Positions 17,564 through 25,872 of a stretch of 64,000 bases of DNA are shown in pieces. The notes under the pieces are model-generated. The model saw only the letters and a program-made list of their open reading frames with translations, was not told the DNA's origin and ran no database searches. The stretch spans positions 372,001 through 436,000 of the forward strand of contig NZ_JACGWZ010000002.1 in the NCBI RefSeq assembly GCF_014137975.1, read 5' to 3'. A program made the translations under genes and the position numbers. Source of the DNA: Halosaccharopolyspora lacisalsi. GTDB lineage: Bacteria > Actinomycetota > Actinomycetes > Mycobacteriales > Pseudonocardiaceae. Every line of letters starts with the position of its first letter. Positions within the stretch are counted from its first letter, which is position 1.

Positions 17564-18253
17564 GTGGCGACTCTCATTCTGTTGCGGCACGCGCGGTCGG
17601 CGGCCAATGGTTCCGGCATCCTGGCGGGGCGCTCCGGTGGTATCGGGCTCGACGAGATCGGTGCTCGGCAGGTGCGTGATCTGGGCGGGCGAATGTCGCG
17701 GATCCCCCTGTCGGCGCTGGTGTCCTCGCCGCTGCAGCGGTGTCAGGACACCGTGGCCGAGCTGGCCGGTGCGCAGGGGCTGACCGTGACGAGCGACGAG
17801 CGTGTTTCCGAGGTGGATTACGGGGCTTGGACCGGCCGCAAGGTCGAGGACCTGGCCGAGGAGCCGTTGTGGAAGGTGGTGCAGCAGCATCCCTCGGCGG
17901 CGGTGTTTCCCGACGGTGAAGGGCTCGCGCAGATGCAGGCTCGGGCGGTGGCCGCTGTTCGTGCCCATGACGCGCGGGTCACCTCCGAGTACGGTGCGAA
18001 CGCGGTGTGGGCGTTGTGCAGCCACGGTGATGTGATCAAGGCGGTGTTGGCGGACGCGCTCGGTCTGCACCTCGACGGTTTCCAGCGCATCGTGGTGGAG
18101 CCGTGTTCGATCAGTGCCGTGCGCTACACCGACACGCGGCCGTTCGTGCTCGGGATCAATGACACCGGTTCGGACGTTTCGAGGCTGGTTCCGTCGGCCG
18201 ACGACGGCGGTGCCGGTTCCGAGGCCGTCGTCGGTGGTTCGACCGGGCGGTGA
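17564..18253 (+). CDS. Histidine phosphatase family protein (MSMEG_4193-like)
   Basis: 229 residues from GTG 17564. The phosphoacceptor histidine is in LILLRHARSAANGSG (LRHA rather than LRHG), the second histidine is in ALCSHGDVIKA, and the SSPLQRCQDTV segment is typical. The group belongs to the phosphoglycerate-mutase-like superfamily and is found in mycobacteria and relatives; its substrate is not known. The stop overlaps the start of the next gene (GTGA), so the two are coupled. Confidence 0.88.
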   Translation: MATLILLRHARSAANGSGILAGRSGGIGLDEIGARQVRDLGGRMSRIPLSALVSSPLQRCQDTVAELAGAQGLTVTSDERVSEVDYGAWTGRKVEDLAEEPLWKVVQQHPSAAVFPDGEGLAQMQARAVAAVRAHDARVTSEYGANAVWALCSHGDVIKAVLADALGLHLDGFQRIVVEPCSISAVRYTDTRPFVLGINDTGSDVSRLVPSADDGGAGSEAVVGGSTGR

Positions 18254-18699
18254 GGCAGATGGGCGGCTGGCCGGTTTTCGACCTCGCGGACTATTTGGGT
18301 GGTCACTGGCGGCTGGATCGCGGGATTCGCGACGGTGCCGGGGCGGAGCTGGGTACGTTCGCGGGCACGGCCGAGGTCACCGTCGAGGGATCGGTGCTCG
18401 TGTACGACGAGCGGGGCACCCTGGATGTGGGGACCTATCGTGGTCCCGCCCACCGCAGGTTGCGGTATCGGATCACCGGACCCGGGCTGGCCGAGGTGTA
18501 TTTCGACTACGGTGATTTCTTCCACGACCTGGATCTGCGCGAGGGATGGTGGCGGACGCGGCATCCGTGTCGTGAGGATCTGTACCGGGGTGAGTTCCAC
18601 GTGCACGGTCGTCACGAGTGGGAGCAGGCGTGGACGGTGGCGGGGCCGACCAAGAACTACGCGATGACCACGCGGCTACGGCGCGCCGGCGCGCCGTAG
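18250..18699 (+). CDS. DUF6314 family protein
   Basis: 149 residues. The patterns LGGHWRLDRGI, LVYDERGTL, FDYGDFFHDLDL, HPCREDLYRGEF and WTVAGPTKNYAMTT are those of DUF6314, a small beta-barrel-like family of unknown role. It is translated from GTG 18250 overlapping the upstream phosphatase stop, with ATG 18259 as an alternative. The end abuts the agmatine deiminase relic on the opposite strand. Confidence 0.85.
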   Translation: MRQMGGWPVFDLADYLGGHWRLDRGIRDGAGAELGTFAGTAEVTVEGSVLVYDERGTLDVGTYRGPAHRRLRYRITGPGLAEVYFDYGDFFHDLDLREGWWRTRHPCREDLYRGEFHVHGRHEWEQAWTVAGPTKNYAMTTRLRRAGAP

Positions 18700-18700
18700 G

Positions 18701-19345
18701 TCGGTCACGGGCCGGCTGTTGTTGGGTGGCGCAGTGAATTCCTCCGCCGCTTTCGGCCGGGGCGTTGAGTTCCATCGGTATGGCGGTGCGGCCCGGGTGG
18801 AGATCGCGGAGCACCGACAGGGCCCGCTCGTCGGTTCGGCGGTCCCGCAGTGGGGCACGAACACCGCTCGCGTTGGCGACGTAGTAGTTGGCGTGGGAGG
18901 TCAGGAACTCGGGTTCGTGCGTGCCGCTCGTGGCGCGGTCGGCGTCGGGGAGTTCGACGGCGCGCAGAGTTCGGTGGTGATCTCCTGGCGGGGCCGTCCC
19001 GGATCGGGGTTGGCGTTGACCAGCAGGGTGCCTTGCCCGTCGACCTCCGGTGCTCCGCCTTCGGCGACCGTGTTCGGTGCCCCAGTGGTCCAGCGGGCGG
19101 GCGGTCACCCGGGTGTCGGCGCGGTGGGTTCGTTCGCGGCCCCACCCGTTGACGACGAATTCGGTACCGCGGATGTCGTTCTGCCCGATCACGAACGTCG
19201 GTGTCGTGTCCCGGGCGTCCACAGGTCGTCGACGGGGACGTCGATGACGTCGACCGCGGAGCCGCGCAGGCGTTGTGCTTGGCGGGCTTGGTGGGGGCGG
19301 GCGAAGCAGTGCCGGTGTTCGGGCGGGAAGTTCCCCTGTGGTCGT
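18701..19345 (-). pseudogene. Agmatine deiminase (AguA family) relic with several frameshifts
   Basis: Three minus-strand frames together give an agmatine deiminase. Around 19209-19340: VDVIDVPVDDLWT. Around 19090-19222: ARDTTPTFV and EFVVNGWG. Around 18990-19085, in another frame: NTVAEGG, EVDGQGTLLVNANP and GRPRQEI. Around 18710-18890: HANYYVANASG and GGGIHCATQQQP, which carries the catalytic cysteine. The family turns agmatine into N-carbamoylputrescine. At least three shifts and a missing N-terminus make it nonfunctional. It lies next to a GntR-MFS-aldehyde dehydrogenase cluster, which hints at a former agmatine or polyamine pathway. Confidence 0.8.
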
Positions 19346-19432
19346 GTGCGTCGCGCTCGTTTCAGCCGATTCGCGGGCCGCTGTGGCCTCGTGGCAGGAC
19401 GAGGCCGGGCGGTTCGGGGCTTCGCAGTGCGC

Positions 19433-20155
19433 TTACCGCTGTTCACCGTCGGGGTCGAGGAAGGGGCCCGCGGACAGGCCGAGGGCTTGGACGGTGTGGA
19501 CGAGGTGGTCGCGCAGGTGAGTTTTGGCGAGTTCGCCGTCGCCGCTGTGGAGGGCTTGGGCGATGTGGCCGTGCTGGTGGGTCACGGTGTCGCGGCGGGG
19601 TGGTTCGTGGGTGCGGGCGGTGGCGGTGATGCGCAGCTGCCGGTCGCGCAGGGTGCCGTAGAGGTCGGTGACCACGGGGTTGTCGGCGGCTTCGACGAGG
19701 TGGGCGTGGAAGGCCCGGTCGGTCTCGTGCATGTCGGCGTCGGAGAGCTCGTCGGGGTGGCAGGCCGGGTGGGCGGCGAGTTCGCCGCCCAGCTGCCGCA
19801 GGGCCTCGGCCCCGGACGCGGCGAGCTTGTCGATGGCGAAGCTCTCCAGCGCCAACCGCGTCTCCATCAGCGCGCGGGCCTCGGTCGGAGTCACCGGCAC
19901 CACCAGCGCACCCCGCTTGGGGTACAGCCGCAGGAACCCCTCGGCCTGCAGCTGCAGAAACGCCTCCCGCACCGGAGTGCGCGACATGGTCAGGTCCGCG
20001 GCGATCTCCCCCTCGGACAGCAAATGCCCATCGGCGTAGCTGCCATCCAACAGCCCGGCCTTGACGTGGCGGTAAGCCCGATCAGCGGCCGGCTGCTCAA
20101 CGGCTCGACGGGACAGGGCCGCGGATACCGATTCTGACGGTGTTGCGCTCGACAC
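19433..20155 (-). CDS. GntR family regulator, FadR/FCD subfamily
   Basis: 240 residues. The winged helix shows LLSEGEIAADLTMSRTPVREAFLQL and then FLRLYPKRGALVVP. The C-terminal FCD domain carries the likely metal-binding histidines in ETDRAFHAHLVEAADNP and the segment THQHGHIAQALHSGD. Such proteins sense small carboxylates or amino acids. The gene diverges from the MFS transporter, with only 61 bases between the starts and a direct repeat (TGTATCT) in between, so it very likely controls the transporter and the dehydrogenases behind it. Confidence 0.9.
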   Translation of the reverse strand: MSSATPSESVSAALSRRAVEQPAADRAYRHVKAGLLDGSYADGHLLSEGEIAADLTMSRTPVREAFLQLQAEGFLRLYPKRGALVVPVTPTEARALMETRLALESFAIDKLAASGAEALRQLGGELAAHPACHPDELSDADMHETDRAFHAHLVEAADNPVVTDLYGTLRDRQLRITATARTHEPPRRDTVTHQHGHIAQALHSGDGELAKTHLRDHLVHTVQALGLSAGPFLDPDGEQR

Positions 20156-20180
20156 GGATCTATCGTACGTGCCCCCTGCT

Positions 20181-20198
20181 TGTATCTATGCTGTATCT
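20181..20198. promoter_or_regulatory. Direct repeat TGTATCT, candidate GntR site
   Basis: TGTATCT at 20181-20187 and 20192-20198, 11 bases apart (one helical turn), inside the 61-base gap between the divergent GntR and MFS genes. Confidence 0.4.
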
Positions 20199-20216
20199 CA
20201 GCTTGTGGAGGTGGGG

Positions 20217-21494
20217 ATGACGACGACGGTGGCGGAACGCCGACACTTCGGCGGCGAGGGCGTGACCTGGTCGCCGCGCCGAGCCTGGATGATCTGGGGG
20301 CTGGCCGCGCTGTGCTATTTCACGGCCCTGTTCCACCGTGCGAGCCTGGCGGTGGCCGCTCCGGAGGCACTGGACCGGTTCTCGGCGGGACCCGCCGTGC
20401 TGTCGCTGTTCTCGGCGCTGCAACTGGGGGTCTACCTGGCGCTGCAAATCCCCTCGGGAGTGCTGGCCGACCGGCTCGGCCCCCGCACGGTCATCACCGG
20501 AGGGATGCTCGCGCTGGCGGCGGGCTCGACGGTGTTCGGCCTCAGCACCTCCCTGGCCGGCGGTATCACCGGTCGGATGCTCATCGGTTTCGGTGACGCG
20601 TTCCTGTTCACCAACGTCCTGCGGCTGGCCGCCCACTGGTTTCCCGCGAACCGTTTCGGCCGGGTCGCGGCACTGACCGGCCTGATCGGAGGCCTCGGTC
20701 AACTCGTGGCCACCACTCCGCTGAGCGCGGCCCTGCACGAGCTGGGATGGGTCACGACGTTCGTGACAGCGGCGGCGTTGACCGCCGCGCTCGCGGTGCT
20801 GGCGGCGATGATGCTGCGCAACCGGCCCGCCGGTGAGAGCGGGGCTGCCGCCGAGGGGCCACCGGAGCGGATCGGGCGGTTGCTGCGGTCGGTCGTGGCC
20901 CAGCGGGGCACTCAGCACTCGTTCTGGGTGCACTTCGTGCTCATGGCCCAGTTCGTGGCCGTGAGCACGCTGTGGGGCTCGCCGTGGCTGATCCAGGCGC
21001 AGGGGTACAGCTCCGCCGGGGCGGGCACGATGCTGATGCTGTGCGTGGTGGCGTTCCTGGTCGGTTCGTGGCTGTCGGGGCGCTATCTCACCGGGGGAGC
21101 GCACCGACGGGAGAAGGGCACGCTGTGGTTGTCCGTGGCGGTCGCGGCGTCCTGGGCGGTGATGATCGGCTGGCCGGGTCCGTTGCCGTTCGGGGTGCTG
21201 CTGGCGGTACTGGTGACCATCGGGGTCGGCGGGGGCGGCGCCATGCTGGCCTTCGACGGGGCCCGCTCGGCCAACCTCGCCCACCGCTCCGGCACGGCCT
21301 CCGGCGTGGTCAACATGGGCGGGTTCCTGGCCGCGGTGCTCATCCAGGCCGGAGTGGGGGGCGTGCTGAGCGCGCTCGGCCAGCTGCCACCGCAGCAGGC
21401 CTACCGGTGGGCGTTCGTGCCGGTGCTGGTGGTGATCGGCGGCGGTGTCCTCGGCCAGCTGGTGCGACGGACCCGTCCTGTGCCAGGCTCGTGA
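20217..21494 (+). CDS. MFS transporter
   Basis: 425-residue major facilitator with about 12 hydrophobic segments. Between helices 2 and 3 it has GVLADRLGPRTVITGG, close to the family's GxxxDRxGRR motif. ATG 20217 follows TGGAGGTGGGG. The upstream in-frame start would run into the GntR promoter. It leads a probable operon with an aldehyde dehydrogenase and a zinc alcohol dehydrogenase, so it likely imports their substrate or its precursor. Confidence 0.88.
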   Translation: MTTTVAERRHFGGEGVTWSPRRAWMIWGLAALCYFTALFHRASLAVAAPEALDRFSAGPAVLSLFSALQLGVYLALQIPSGVLADRLGPRTVITGGMLALAAGSTVFGLSTSLAGGITGRMLIGFGDAFLFTNVLRLAAHWFPANRFGRVAALTGLIGGLGQLVATTPLSAALHELGWVTTFVTAAALTAALAVLAAMMLRNRPAGESGAAAEGPPERIGRLLRSVVAQRGTQHSFWVHFVLMAQFVAVSTLWGSPWLIQAQGYSSAGAGTMLMLCVVAFLVGSWLSGRYLTGGAHRREKGTLWLSVAVAASWAVMIGWPGPLPFGVLLAVLVTIGVGGGGAMLAFDGARSANLAHRSGTASGVVNMGGFLAAVLIQAGVGGVLSALGQLPPQQAYRWAFVPVLVVIGGGVLGQLVRRTRPVPGS

Positions 21495-21548
21495 ATCGAC
21501 CGACGGTGGTACACCACCGGACGGGCTCGCGAGGTCGAGGAGGTCGGT

Positions 21549-22985
21549 GTGACCACGGCGCTGGCACTGCACAACTTCGTGGGCGGCGCATGGGCACCGA
21601 CCCGGGACGGGCTGACACTGCCGCTGATCGAACCCGGTACCGGGCGGGAGTTCGGCACCGCGGCGCTGACCCGATGGAGTGATGTCGACGAGGTGATGGA
21701 CACGGCGGCTTCGGCCGCCCGGAGCTGGGCCCGCACGACACCACGCCAGCGGCAGCGAGCCCTGCTGCGCATCGCCGACGAGCTCGAGGACCACGCCGCG
21801 GAGTTCACGGCCGCCGAGTGCCGCAACACCGGCAAACCGACCGGCCTCGTCGAACAGGACGAACTTCCCTGGGCGGTGGACCTGCTGAGGTTCTACGGGG
21901 CGGCCGCGCGGTTGCAGGAGGACACCGCGGCCGCCGAGTACCGGCCCGGTCACACCTCGTTCGTGCGGCGGGAACCGATCGGGGTGTGCGCGCAGGTCAC
22001 GTCCTGGACGCATCCGCTGGTGCTGGCCGTGGCCAAGATCGCCCCGGCGTTGGCCGCGGGCAACACGGTGGTGATCAAACCGGCCGAGACCACTCCGGTG
22101 TCGACGTCGATGCTGGTGGAAACCGCCGCGCGGCACCTGCCCGCCGGGGTGTTGAACCTGATCTGCGGGGATCGCGACAGCGGCCGGGCCATGGTCGCCC
22201 ACGAGGCCCCGGGCATGTTCTCGATCACGGGCACGGTGCGTTCCGGTATGGAGGTCGCGGCCGCGGCCGCCGCCGACCTCAAGCGTGCACACCTGCAACT
22301 GGGCAGCAAGGCCGCGGCGGTGGTCTTCGACGACGCCGACGTGCGGCGGGCCGCGCGGTGCATCGCCGCGGCGGCTTTCGGCAACGCCGGGCAGAGCTGC
22401 ACGGCACCGAGCCGGGTGCTGGTCGCCGCGAGCGTGCACGACGAACTGGTCCAAGCCCTGGCTGGGTGGGCGCGCCACATGCGTCCCGGGCCGCCGGGTG
22501 ATTCCGAGGCTGCTTTCGGGCCCCTCAACAGCGCCGGTCAGCTCGACCTGGTGCGGGAGTTCCTCGACCGGCTGCCCCAGCGGGCCCGCATCGCCGCCGG
22601 GGGCCGGCGGTGGGGCGGGGAGGGGTTCTTCCACGAGGCCACGGTGATCGAGGGCATGCGTCACGACGACGAGCTGGTCCGCAACGAAGTACTGGGCCCG
22701 CTGATCACGGTGCAGCGCTTCGACGACGAACAGCAGGCCATCGAGCTGGCCAACGGGGTGCGCTACGGGTTGGTGGCCAGCGTGTGGACGCAGCAGCACG
22801 CCCGTGCGATGCGCATGTCCCAGCGGGTGCAGGCCGGCACGGTGTGGATCAATGCCCACCACCCGATGGCCGCCGAGATGCCCCACAGCGGGTTCAAGCA
22901 CTCGGCCTCGGGGCGCGATCTCGGTCGTGCCGGGCTGGAGGAGTACAGCCGCGTCAAGCACGTCATGTCCTTCACCGACGAATGA
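21549..22985 (+). CDS. Aldehyde dehydrogenase family protein with altered active site
   Basis: 478 residues, NAD(P)-dependent aldehyde dehydrogenase superfamily, closest in layout to aminobutyraldehyde/betaine-aldehyde types. The nucleophile is present (FGNAGQSCTAPSR, Cys284). Two other catalytic positions differ: the oxyanion asparagine of the usual WNxP motif is Thr in TSWTHP (154), and the general-base glutamate of ELGGK is Gln in LQLGSK (250). The protein may hydrolyse or oxidise a special substrate, or be inactive. GTG 21549 follows CGAGGAGGTCGGT. It lies between an MFS transporter and a zinc alcohol dehydrogenase in one direction. Confidence 0.85.
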   Translation: MTTALALHNFVGGAWAPTRDGLTLPLIEPGTGREFGTAALTRWSDVDEVMDTAASAARSWARTTPRQRQRALLRIADELEDHAAEFTAAECRNTGKPTGLVEQDELPWAVDLLRFYGAAARLQEDTAAAEYRPGHTSFVRREPIGVCAQVTSWTHPLVLAVAKIAPALAAGNTVVIKPAETTPVSTSMLVETAARHLPAGVLNLICGDRDSGRAMVAHEAPGMFSITGTVRSGMEVAAAAAADLKRAHLQLGSKAAAVVFDDADVRRAARCIAAAAFGNAGQSCTAPSRVLVAASVHDELVQALAGWARHMRPGPPGDSEAAFGPLNSAGQLDLVREFLDRLPQRARIAAGGRRWGGEGFFHEATVIEGMRHDDELVRNEVLGPLITVQRFDDEQQAIELANGVRYGLVASVWTQQHARAMRMSQRVQAGTVWINAHHPMAAEMPHSGFKHSASGRDLGRAGLEEYSRVKHVMSFTDE

Positions 22986-23065
22986 GGACCCGTGCGGTTC
23001 CCCTCGAAGTCGAGGGTGCGAGAGACTCTCGGCGACGTCACGGCTACCAGGAGGGAGTTCATCCG

Positions 23066-24118
23066 GTGACAGCGTCCTCCCACGACCGGATCCCCGACAC
23101 GATGCGGACCAGTGTGCTCTCGGCTCCCGGCGAGATCGCGGTCCACCACCGCCCCACCCCCGAACCCGGTGCCGGGCAGGTACTGGTGCGCGTCGACTCG
23201 GTGGGGGTGTGCGGGTCCGATGTGCACTATTACGAGCACGGTCGGGTGGGCCCGTTCGTGGTGACCGCCCCACTGGTGCTGGGTCACGAGGCCGGAGGCC
23301 GGATCGTGTCCACCGGCCCCGACGTGGACGCCGATCGGGTGGGCCAACGGGTCGCGCTGGAACCCGGCGTGCCGTGCAGGCGCTGTGACCAGTGCAAGAC
23401 CGGGCGCTATCACCTGTGCCCGGACATGCGGTTCTTCGCCACCCCGCCGGTGGACGGGGCCTTCTGCGAGTACGTGGTGCTCGACGAGGACTTCGCCCAC
23501 CCGGTGCCGCCGGAGATCTCCGAGGACGCGGCGGGACTGATCGAGCCGCTGTCGGTGGCGGTGTGGGCGTGTTCGAAGGCCCGGATCGGGGCGGCCACCC
23601 GCGTGCTCATCTCCGGTGCCGGACCGATCGGCGTGCTGACGGTGCAGGTGGCACGGGCCTTCGGGGCCACCGAGATCACCGTGGTCGAACCGTCCGAGCC
23701 GCGACGGGACGCGGCCACCCGCTTCGGCGCCACCAGCACCGTCGACCCGACCGAGCGGGAGCCGACCGAGGTCGTCGACGGTGTCGACGCCTTCCTCGAC
23801 TGCTCGGGAGCGGCCCCGGCCATTCGGGCGGGCATCCCCGCGGTGCGTCCCGCCGGGCGAGTGGTTCTGGTGGGAATGGGAGCCGACGAGATCACCCTGC
23901 CGATGGTGGTGCTGCAAACCAGGGAAGTGGAGGTGACCGGGACCTTCCGCTACGCCAACACGTGGCCGACGGCGATCGCCCTGGCCGCTTCCGGCCGCGT
24001 GGAGCTGGACGCGCTGGTCACCGGCCGGTACCGGCTGGAGGACGCGGAGCAGGCGCTGACGGCCAACACCGATCCGCACAGCATCAAACCCGTGGTGCGA
24101 CCCGGCCAGCGGGACTGA
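23066..24118 (+). CDS. Zinc-dependent alcohol/polyol dehydrogenase (MDR family)
   Basis: 350 residues. The catalytic zinc site shows VGVCGSDVHYYEHG and GHEAGG, and the structural zinc cysteines are in CRRCDQCKTGRYHLC. The Rossmann motif is SGAGPIGVLTVQVARAFGA, and the segment IEPLSVAVWA is typical of sorbitol/xylitol-type enzymes. GTG 23066 lies eight bases after AGGAGGGAG. It is the last gene of the MFS-aldehyde dehydrogenase unit, so alcohol to aldehyde to acid is the likely chemistry. The stop codon abuts the convergent LysR stop. Confidence 0.88.
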   Translation: MTASSHDRIPDTMRTSVLSAPGEIAVHHRPTPEPGAGQVLVRVDSVGVCGSDVHYYEHGRVGPFVVTAPLVLGHEAGGRIVSTGPDVDADRVGQRVALEPGVPCRRCDQCKTGRYHLCPDMRFFATPPVDGAFCEYVVLDEDFAHPVPPEISEDAAGLIEPLSVAVWACSKARIGAATRVLISGAGPIGVLTVQVARAFGATEITVVEPSEPRRDAATRFGATSTVDPTEREPTEVVDGVDAFLDCSGAAPAIRAGIPAVRPAGRVVLVGMGADEITLPMVVLQTREVEVTGTFRYANTWPTAIALAASGRVELDALVTGRYRLEDAEQALTANTDPHSIKPVVRPGQRD

Positions 24119-25009
24119 TCAGGAACGCACGGCGATCGCCAGCAGCGCGGCCGCCGGTCCGGTCAGCCGGTGGCCCGCCCGCCACACGGCGTGCAGGGGG
24201 CGGCGCAGGTCGAGGTCGACGTCGACCTCGACCATGCGTGCCTCGGCGAGGTCGGTGGCCACGGCCAGCACGCTCAGCACCGCCGGTCCCGCCCCTGCGA
24301 CCACGGAGTTGCGCACGGCCGTGGTGGAGTGCAGTTCCAGCAGGGGAGCCACGGGGTCGCTCCCGCGGTAGGACAGCGCCTGGTACAGCGTTTCGCGGGT
24401 GCCCGAGCCCCGCTCGCGCACGATCAGCGGGGTCGCGGCCAGTTCGGTGACGCTCAGGCTGCGGCGCAGCTGTGCCCAGGGGTGTTCGGGTGGGACCACG
24501 ACGACCATGCGGTCCCCGGTGACGTAGCGGCGGGACACCCCCTCGGGTACCGAGGGGGTTTCGATGAATCCGAGGTCGCACTGGCCGTGGCGGACCCGGT
24601 CGCAGACCGAGACCGAGTTGCCGACGTCGAGTTCGAGGTGCGCCTCGGGCAGGGTCGTGCGCAGGGTGCTGATCCACGCCGGGGCGAGGTAGTCGGCCAC
24701 GGTCATGCTCGCCGCCACGCGCAGGTGGACCTCGTGGCGGGCGCGCAGGGCGCGGGCCCCGTCGAGGAGGCCGTCGAGGTGGGTCAGGACCTGCCCGGAC
24801 CAGTCGCGGACCATCGCCCCGGCCGGGGTCAGGGTGCACCCCTGGCGGGTGCGTTCGAGCAGGGTCAGGCCGAGTTGGCGTTCCAGGCTGGACAGCCGTT
24901 TGCTCGCCGAAGGCTGACTGACCCGCAGCTCGGCCGCGGCGGCACCGAGACTGCCGAGGTCACCCACCAGGACCAGCAGCCGTAATGATTCCGTGTCGGG
25001 TGCGGTCAT
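24119..25009 (-). CDS. LysR family transcriptional regulator
   Basis: 296 residues from ATG 25009. The N-terminal winged helix-turn-helix reads LGSLGAAAAELRVSQPSASKRLSSLERQLGLTLLERT, and a periplasmic-binding-like effector domain follows from about residue 88 (EVHLRVAASMTVADYLAP). It is convergent with the alcohol dehydrogenase gene with no gap: TGA and TCA form TGATCA at 24116-24121. The target is not clear. The divergent methyltransferase gene at 25146 is the classic position for a LysR target. Confidence 0.88.
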   Translation of the reverse strand: MTAPDTESLRLLVLVGDLGSLGAAAAELRVSQPSASKRLSSLERQLGLTLLERTRQGCTLTPAGAMVRDWSGQVLTHLDGLLDGARALRARHEVHLRVAASMTVADYLAPAWISTLRTTLPEAHLELDVGNSVSVCDRVRHGQCDLGFIETPSVPEGVSRRYVTGDRMVVVVPPEHPWAQLRRSLSVTELAATPLIVRERGSGTRETLYQALSYRGSDPVAPLLELHSTTAVRNSVVAGAGPAVLSVLAVATDLAEARMVEVDVDLDLRRPLHAVWRAGHRLTGPAAALLAIAVRS

Positions 25010-25145
25010 GCACCGAGCATAGGTGCCCCGGCCGGCAGCCCCGCCCCGGTGGCCTGAGACACACGCCCCTTGATGTCGAGTTAAGTCGAAGTTCGAGACT
25101 CCTCGGGCAAGCGCGGACACCACCGAGACGCAGTCGGAGACGACC

Positions 25146-25778
25146 ATGGACAGCACCGTTGACCTCGCCACGTTCGACTCGGCCTACGAGAACCGTTCCG
25201 CGCCGTGGGTGATCGACCAGAACCAGCCCGCGATCGTCGAGCTGGAGCGTGCCGGCTGGATCCGCGGCGCCGTGCTCGACGCGGGATGCGGCAGCGGCGA
25301 GCACACGATTCACCTGACCGAGCTCGGCTACGACGTCGAAGGGGTGGACCTGTCCGAACGCGCGCTCGAACAGGCACGCGCGAATGCCTCCGCGCGAGGT
25401 GTCCCGGCCCGTTTCGCCGTCGCCGACGCGCTGGACCTGGGGGCGCGGCCCCGTTACGACACGGTCCTCGACAGCGCCCTGTTCCACGTGTTCGGCGCCA
25501 CCGACCGCCCGGCCTACGCGCGCAGCCTGCACGCCGCCTGCCGCCCGGGTGCTCTCGTGCACGTGCTCGCCCTCTCCGACACCCAGGCGGCGACCGGGCC
25601 CCGCATCAGCGACACCGCGATCCGAGGGGCCTTCGGGAACGGCTGGGACATCGAGGACCTGAGCCCCCACCGCTACCGGGGCATCGTCCGGTATCCCGAG
25701 GACGCCGATCGGCTCGGCGTCGCCATCGGTGAACCCGCCGACACGGCGGCGTGGTTGGCCCGAATCCGGCGGCTCTGA
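25146..25778 (+). CDS. Class I SAM-dependent methyltransferase
   Basis: 210 residues. SAM motif I is VLDAGCGSGEHTIHL (residues 40-54), the acidic residue after strand 2 is in VEGVDLSERAL, motif IV is YDTVLDSALFHVF. The short N-terminus and the loop DSALFHVFG resemble TehB/thiopurine-type methyltransferases acting on small molecules. It starts at ATG 25146 and is divergent from the LysR gene. The substrate is unknown. Confidence 0.85.
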   Translation: MDSTVDLATFDSAYENRSAPWVIDQNQPAIVELERAGWIRGAVLDAGCGSGEHTIHLTELGYDVEGVDLSERALEQARANASARGVPARFAVADALDLGARPRYDTVLDSALFHVFGATDRPAYARSLHAACRPGALVHVLALSDTQAATGPRISDTAIRGAFGNGWDIEDLSPHRYRGIVRYPEDADRLGVAIGEPADTAAWLARIRRL

Positions 25779-25872
25779 AGCGACATCGCCGCACGGTGTC
25801 ATGCCGTGACGTTATGACCTCCTGCGCGGATCACGGCTACGCACGGGCGCGGGATTTCGTGATGCTGACCCG

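Noticed and set aside
20160-23273. A 1037-codon open frame on the minus strand opposite the MFS, aldehyde dehydrogenase and alcohol dehydrogenase genes
   Set aside because: It is a codon-bias shadow of well-supported plus-strand genes; the translation is rich in Arg, His, Pro and Gln and matches no family.
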